Shown here piece after piece: positions 12,291 to 14,008 of a DNA stretch of 14,008 bases (position 1 is the stretch's first letter; each line of letters starts with the position of its first letter). The stretch lies in contig JBAXSE010000029.1 in the NCBI GenBank assembly GCA_037130845.1, forward strand, positions 1-14,008. Direction: 5' to 3'. The position numbers and the translations under genes were made by a program. The notes beneath the pieces are model-generated. The model was not told the origin of the DNA and searched no databases. It was given only the letters and a program-made list of their open reading frames with translations. Origin of the DNA: 1-14-0-10-37-14 sp037130845. GTDB taxonomy: Bacteria; Patescibacteriota; Patescibacteriia; Patescibacteriales; Patescibacteriaceae.

Positions 12291-12301
12291 TTTGAAACAT
12301 T

Positions 12302-12649
12302 ATGCCTAGAGTCAAAAGAGGTGTTATCCACGCCAAAAAAAGAAGAAAGCTCTTAGCCTCAGTCAAAGGTTATAGATGGGGACGCAAAAATCGCGTCAAA
12401 CTGGCTAAAGTGGCTGCCACTAAAGCCGGCGTACACGCCTATCGCGACAGACGCCTGAAAAAGAGAGATTTCCGCGCCTTATGGCAGATCAGAATCAGCG
12501 CCTTTGCCGTTGAACATGATTTGTCCTACTCCAGATTGATTGGCTTGTTAAAAAAAGCCAACATCGAATTGGACCGCAAAGTATTAGCCGATTTAGCCAT
12601 CAATAACAAGCGCGTTTTAACCGCTATTATCGAAGAGGCCAAAAAATAA
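12302..12649 (+). CDS. rplT: 50S ribosomal protein L20
   Basis: 23S rRNA-binding assembly protein of 115 residues, the normal length. The basic N-terminal arm MPRVKRGVIHAKKRRKLLA and the signature KGYRWGRKNRVKLAK / YRDRRLKKRDFRALWQIRI are clear, and the globular C-terminal domain ends EEAKK. In many bacteria L20 also represses the rpmI-rplT mRNA; the hairpin upstream of rpmI is a possible site here. It ends 3 nt before secG. Confidence 0.97.
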   Translation: MPRVKRGVIHAKKRRKLLASVKGYRWGRKNRVKLAKVAATKAGVHAYRDRRLKKRDFRALWQIRISAFAVEHDLSYSRLIGLLKKANIELDRKVLADLAINNKRVLTAIIEEAKK

Positions 12650-12652
12650 GCT

Positions 12653-12877
12653 ATGAATTCCACTATTATCCAAATTGCGCAGATTATAGTTTCAATCCTA
12701 TTGATTACTTCCATTCTGATGCAATCAAGAGGTTCTGGCATGGGAGGCGCCTTTGGCGGCTCTAGTGACATTTACCGCACAAAGCGTGGTGCCGAAAAAA
12801 TGATTTTCCGCGCCACTATCGTCTTGGCTGTCATTTGGATGGGCTTAGCCACTGCCGGTATTTTTATCTCTAAATAA
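12653..12877 (+). CDS. secG: Preprotein translocase subunit SecG
   Basis: Small membrane partner of the SecYEG channel, 74 residues. Two membrane helices (about 3-22 and 50-72) flank the conserved cytoplasmic loop LMQSRGSGMGGAFGGS followed by a basic stretch (RTKRGAEK). Length and layout are those of the family. It starts 3 nt after rplT and ends 14 nt before the HU gene, so it is inside the same transcription unit. Confidence 0.93.
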   Translation: MNSTIIQIAQIIVSILLITSILMQSRGSGMGGAFGGSSDIYRTKRGAEKMIFRATIVLAVIWMGLATAGIFISK

Positions 12878-12891
12878 TAAGCTTTAAAAAT

Positions 12892-13239
12892 ATGAACAAA
12901 GCTGGTTTAATTGAGAGGATCGCCGAGAAAGTTCCCGGCCTTAACAAAAAGCAAGCCGAAGCGATGGTTGATTGTTTGATCAATACTATCATCGACGAGC
13001 TAAAAGCAGACCGCAAGGTCAACATTGTCGGTTTTGGCTCCTTTGAAGCCAAGACTCGCCATGCTCGCGGCGGTATCAATCCACAGAATCCAACCCAGAG
13101 AATCCGCATTCCTCAGGTAACGGTCGCCAAATTCAAGACCGGTAAGACCCTTAAAGACGCCTTGAAGAATAAGGACCTAGCAGCCGTCAATGAGCCGGCC
13201 CCAGTCGCTGAAGCTACTACCGAAGAAGAATCTGAATAA
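12892..13239 (+). CDS. HU-family DNA-binding protein
   Basis: Histone-like nucleoid protein that bends DNA as a dimer. The 115 residues comprise a helical dimer base (MNKAGLIERIAEKVPGLNKKQAEAMVD, 1-27), the signature VGFGSFEAKTRHARGGINPQN (46-66) and the DNA-clamping arm tip with NPQNPTQRIRIP, then KTGKTLKDAL. A Pro/Ala and acidic extension follows (about 97-115, ending EEESE), beyond the usual 90 residues. IHF is a close relative, but a lone copy in such a genome is more likely HU. It is last in the infC cluster, just before the terminator at 13241-13274. Confidence 0.94.
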   Translation: MNKAGLIERIAEKVPGLNKKQAEAMVDCLINTIIDELKADRKVNIVGFGSFEAKTRHARGGINPQNPTQRIRIPQVTVAKFKTGKTLKDALKNKDLAAVNEPAPVAEATTEEESE

Positions 13240-13240
13240 A

Positions 13241-13274
13241 AGCAAAAAACTCCTTAACAAAGGAGTTTTTTGCT
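13241..13274. terminator. Strong terminator at the end of the infC-HU cluster
   Basis: A 15-bp perfect stem (13241-13255 / 13260-13274) with core AAAAAACTCCTT / AAGGAGTTTTTT and an AACA loop. A-run and T-run arms allow termination in both directions. It begins two bases after the HU stop codon. Confidence 0.92.
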
Positions 13275-13342
13275 AATATATAGCAGAAAAAGGGGGCTAT
13301 CAAAGAAAAGCGGCCACCTGACAGACTAAAAATCTTAAAAGT

Positions 13343-13371
13343 TTGACAAGCCCGGATTTTGTTGTTAAATT
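13343..13371 (+). promoter_or_regulatory. Promoter of the tRNA cluster
   Basis: Perfect TTGACA (13343-13348), a 17-bp spacer and TAAATT (13366-13371, 4 of 6). The start near 13378 lies upstream of the tRNA-Arg fragments and genes. The stretch 13275-13342 shows nothing else supportable apart from a short GCTAATATATAGC dyad. Confidence 0.55.
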
Positions 13372-13434
13372 ATAAGGCGTCCGTTATCCGGATTTTTGTG
13401 GCTACAAACAAGCTAACCACAACTCCCGCCATTA

Positions 13435-13456
13435 GCTCCTGTAGTGAAATGGATAT
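13435..13456 (+). pseudogene. 5' fragment of tRNA-Arg
   Basis: These 22 bases (GCTCCTGTAGTGAAATGG plus ATAT) are identical to the first 22 of the intact tRNA-Arg at 13515-13536. What follows (13457-13514) does not continue the tRNA or give a cloverleaf. It is a remnant or duplication of the acceptor and D-arm half. Confidence 0.75.
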
Positions 13457-13514
13457 ATCTATTTGAGGCTTCCCTGTCCGCCGTTAGATACGAAAAAATT
13501 AGTAGCCGAATTTT

Positions 13515-13586
13515 GCTCCTGTAGTGAAATGGATATCACACTTGGCTTCGGACCAAGGGTTTCGGGTTCGAATCCTGACGGGAGCA
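13515..13586 (+). tRNA. tRNA-Arg (anticodon TCG)
   Basis: The cloverleaf can be drawn in full. Acceptor GCTCCTG pairs with CGGGAGC (one G-U). D-stem is GTGA/TCAC. Anticodon stem CTTGG/CCAAG encloses loop CTTCGGA with anticodon TCG, reading CGN arginine codons. T-stem TCGGG/CCTGA (one G-U) encloses loop TTCGAAT. The discriminator is A at 13586; the next bases are CAAG, so CCA is not encoded. It is flanked by partial copies of itself at 13435-13456 and 13624-13663. Confidence 0.92.
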
Positions 13587-13623
13587 CAAGTGTGTAACCT
13601 GATTTCACTAGCGGCCAGGCGGG

Positions 13624-13663
13624 GGACCAAGGGTTTCGGGTTCGAATCCTGACGGGAGCACCA
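13624..13663 (+). pseudogene. 3' fragment of tRNA-Arg, with encoded CCA
   Basis: Positions 13624-13661 repeat 13550-13587 of the intact tRNA-Arg exactly (3' half of the anticodon arm, T-arm, acceptor), but here the gene ends CACCA, i.e. with an encoded CCA tail. Together with the 5' fragment at 13435-13456 it makes a tRNA-Arg lacking only 13 bases of the anticodon arm, as if an older gene had been split with the intact copy lying in the gap. Confidence 0.75.
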
Positions 13664-13756
13664 ATTCAATTATCAATTTTCAATTGACAATTATCAATGG
13701 GGACACACTTCTCGTTCTTGCATTTTAATTGATAATTGATAATTGTCAATTGATTA
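13664..13756. repeat. Inverted-repeat spacer element 1 (TCAATTA heptads)
   Basis: It fills the gap between the tRNA-Arg fragment and tRNA-Met exactly. The left side is made of CAATT-ATC/TTC units (period about 7). An 18-bp perfect inverted repeat, CAATTGACAATTATCAAT (13681-13698) / 13735-13752, encloses a less AT-rich loop. Its end, AATTGTCAATTGATT, recurs at the end of element 2 (13831-13947). Confidence 0.75.
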
Positions 13757-13830
13757 GGCTGGGTAGCTCAGCTGGTTAGAGCGTAGCACTCATAACGCTA
13801 AGGTCGCGGGTTCGAGTCCCGCCCCCGCCA
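13757..13830 (+). tRNA. tRNA-Met (anticodon CAT), with two unusual mismatches
   Basis: D-arm GCTC/GAGC, anticodon loop CTCATAA (anticodon CAT), T-arm GCGGG-TTCGAGT-CCCGC and discriminator A are all clear. The CACTCATAA context resembles elongator tRNA-Met, though a CAT anticodon could also be initiator or lysidine-modified Ile. Two stem defects are visible: acceptor pair 4-69 is T-C (GGCTGGG against CCCCGCC), and anticodon-stem pair 31-39 is A-C (TAGCA against CGCTA). CCA is not encoded. Either the gene tolerates these, or they mark decay or sequence error. Confidence 0.85.
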
Positions 13831-13947
13831 CAAATTCAATTTTCAATGATCAATTATCAATTTTCAATTGGGGGGAACCTAATTGTTAATTGACTCCCCG
13901 TTTTCTTTTCATTGATAATTGATAATTGAAAATTGTCAATTGATTCA
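13831..13947. repeat. Inverted-repeat spacer element 2 (TCAATTA heptads)
   Basis: It fills the gap between tRNA-Met and the next tRNA-like gene exactly. The 25-bp arms 13837-13861 and 13911-13935 are complementary at 24 positions. The loop (13862-13910) is capped by a GGGG / CCCC pair of tracts. It ends AATTGTCAATTGATT, like element 1, and starts with a similar AATTCAATT. It would fold into a long hairpin in RNA. Confidence 0.75.
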
Positions 13948-14008
13948 GCGCCTATAGCTCAGCGGTAGACCCGCCAGCTGGCGGGCTCTTAAGCGAACAT
14001 CGCGAACA
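13948..14008 (+). pseudogene. tRNA-like gene (Lys, CTT?), disrupted or atypical, runs off the window
   Basis: The 5' part GCGCCTATAGCTCAGCGGTAGA (13948-13969) is a standard tRNA acceptor strand and D-arm start. CTCTTAA at 13986-13992 looks like an anticodon loop with CTT (lysine). Between them are 16 bases where about 8 are expected, and they form the palindrome at 13970-13985. The D-stem cannot close as GAGC, and the anticodon stem (GCGGG against GCGAA) does not pair. The 3' half lies outside the window. It is best read as a broken tRNA-Lys or one invaded by a palindromic repeat. Confidence 0.55.
13970..13985. repeat. 16-bp perfect GC palindrome inside the tRNA-like gene
   Basis: CCCGCCAGCTGGCGGG is a perfect palindrome in an otherwise AT-rich neighbourhood. 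It sits where the D-stem end and anticodon-stem start of the tRNA should be. It could be a small dispersed palindromic repeat or an assembly artefact. Confidence 0.65.

Overview
The window reads as a piece of a small bacterial genome, most likely from the Candidate Phyla Radiation (Patescibacteria, Parcubacteria-like). This taxonomic call is inference. It rests on the lack of Shine-Dalgarno motifs in front of essentially every gene, short AT-rich leaders with good TATAAT-type promoters, many intergenic palindromes, and Patescibacteria-like versions of ribosomal protein S1, SecG, HU and the AI-2E transporter. Stops are TAA, TAG and TGA, and nothing requires a recoded genetic code.

Layout, left to right: (1) positions 1-5300, plus strand: a typical 2-Cys peroxiredoxin (ahpC) with REP-like hairpins in front and a strong terminator behind; then a class I ribonucleotide reductase pair, nrdA and nrdB, with a promoter and a likely NrdR box, separated by a 228-bp repeat-rich spacer; then a flavodoxin-fold NAD(P)H:quinone oxidoreductase-like gene. 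NrdB has Phe at the tyrosyl-radical position and Glu as first metal ligand, the signature of Chlamydia-type class Ic (Mn/Fe) enzymes. (2) 5236-5465: a convergent intergenic region with three large hairpins, one a perfect 50-bp palindrome. (3) 5466-7783, minus strand: a compact copper-resistance operon csoR-copZ-exporter with an inverted-repeat operator overlapping the -10 of a consensus-like promoter. The exporter is a fusion of an HMA domain, a SafE/DsbD-like membrane core and two cupredoxin-like domains. (4) 7818-8807, minus strand: gpsA (phospholipid precursor synthesis). (5) 8808-9166: a divergent regulatory region with promoters for gpsA and rpsA, a pair of GGCTAA palindromes, and an rpsA leader able to form a pseudoknot. 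(6) 9167-13239, plus strand: four-domain S1 protein, AI-2E family permease, then infC-rpmI-rplT-secG-HU, a translation/secretion/nucleoid cluster ending at a perfect terminator. (7) 13275-14008: a tRNA cluster (Arg-TCG, Met-CAT, a damaged or partial Lys-CTT-like gene) with duplicated tRNA-Arg fragments and long AT-rich inverted-repeat elements filling the spacers exactly.

Functionally most of this is core housekeeping: DNA precursor synthesis, redox defence, copper homeostasis, lipid precursor synthesis and translation. The parts most worth a second look are the class Ic-type NrdB, the double-cupredoxin exporter with its operator, the pseudoknot leader of rpsA, the nrdA-nrdB repeat spacer, and the rearranged tRNA region. 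I did not recognise a wholly new multi-gene system. All assignments were made by reading the sequence; no database search or folding program was run.
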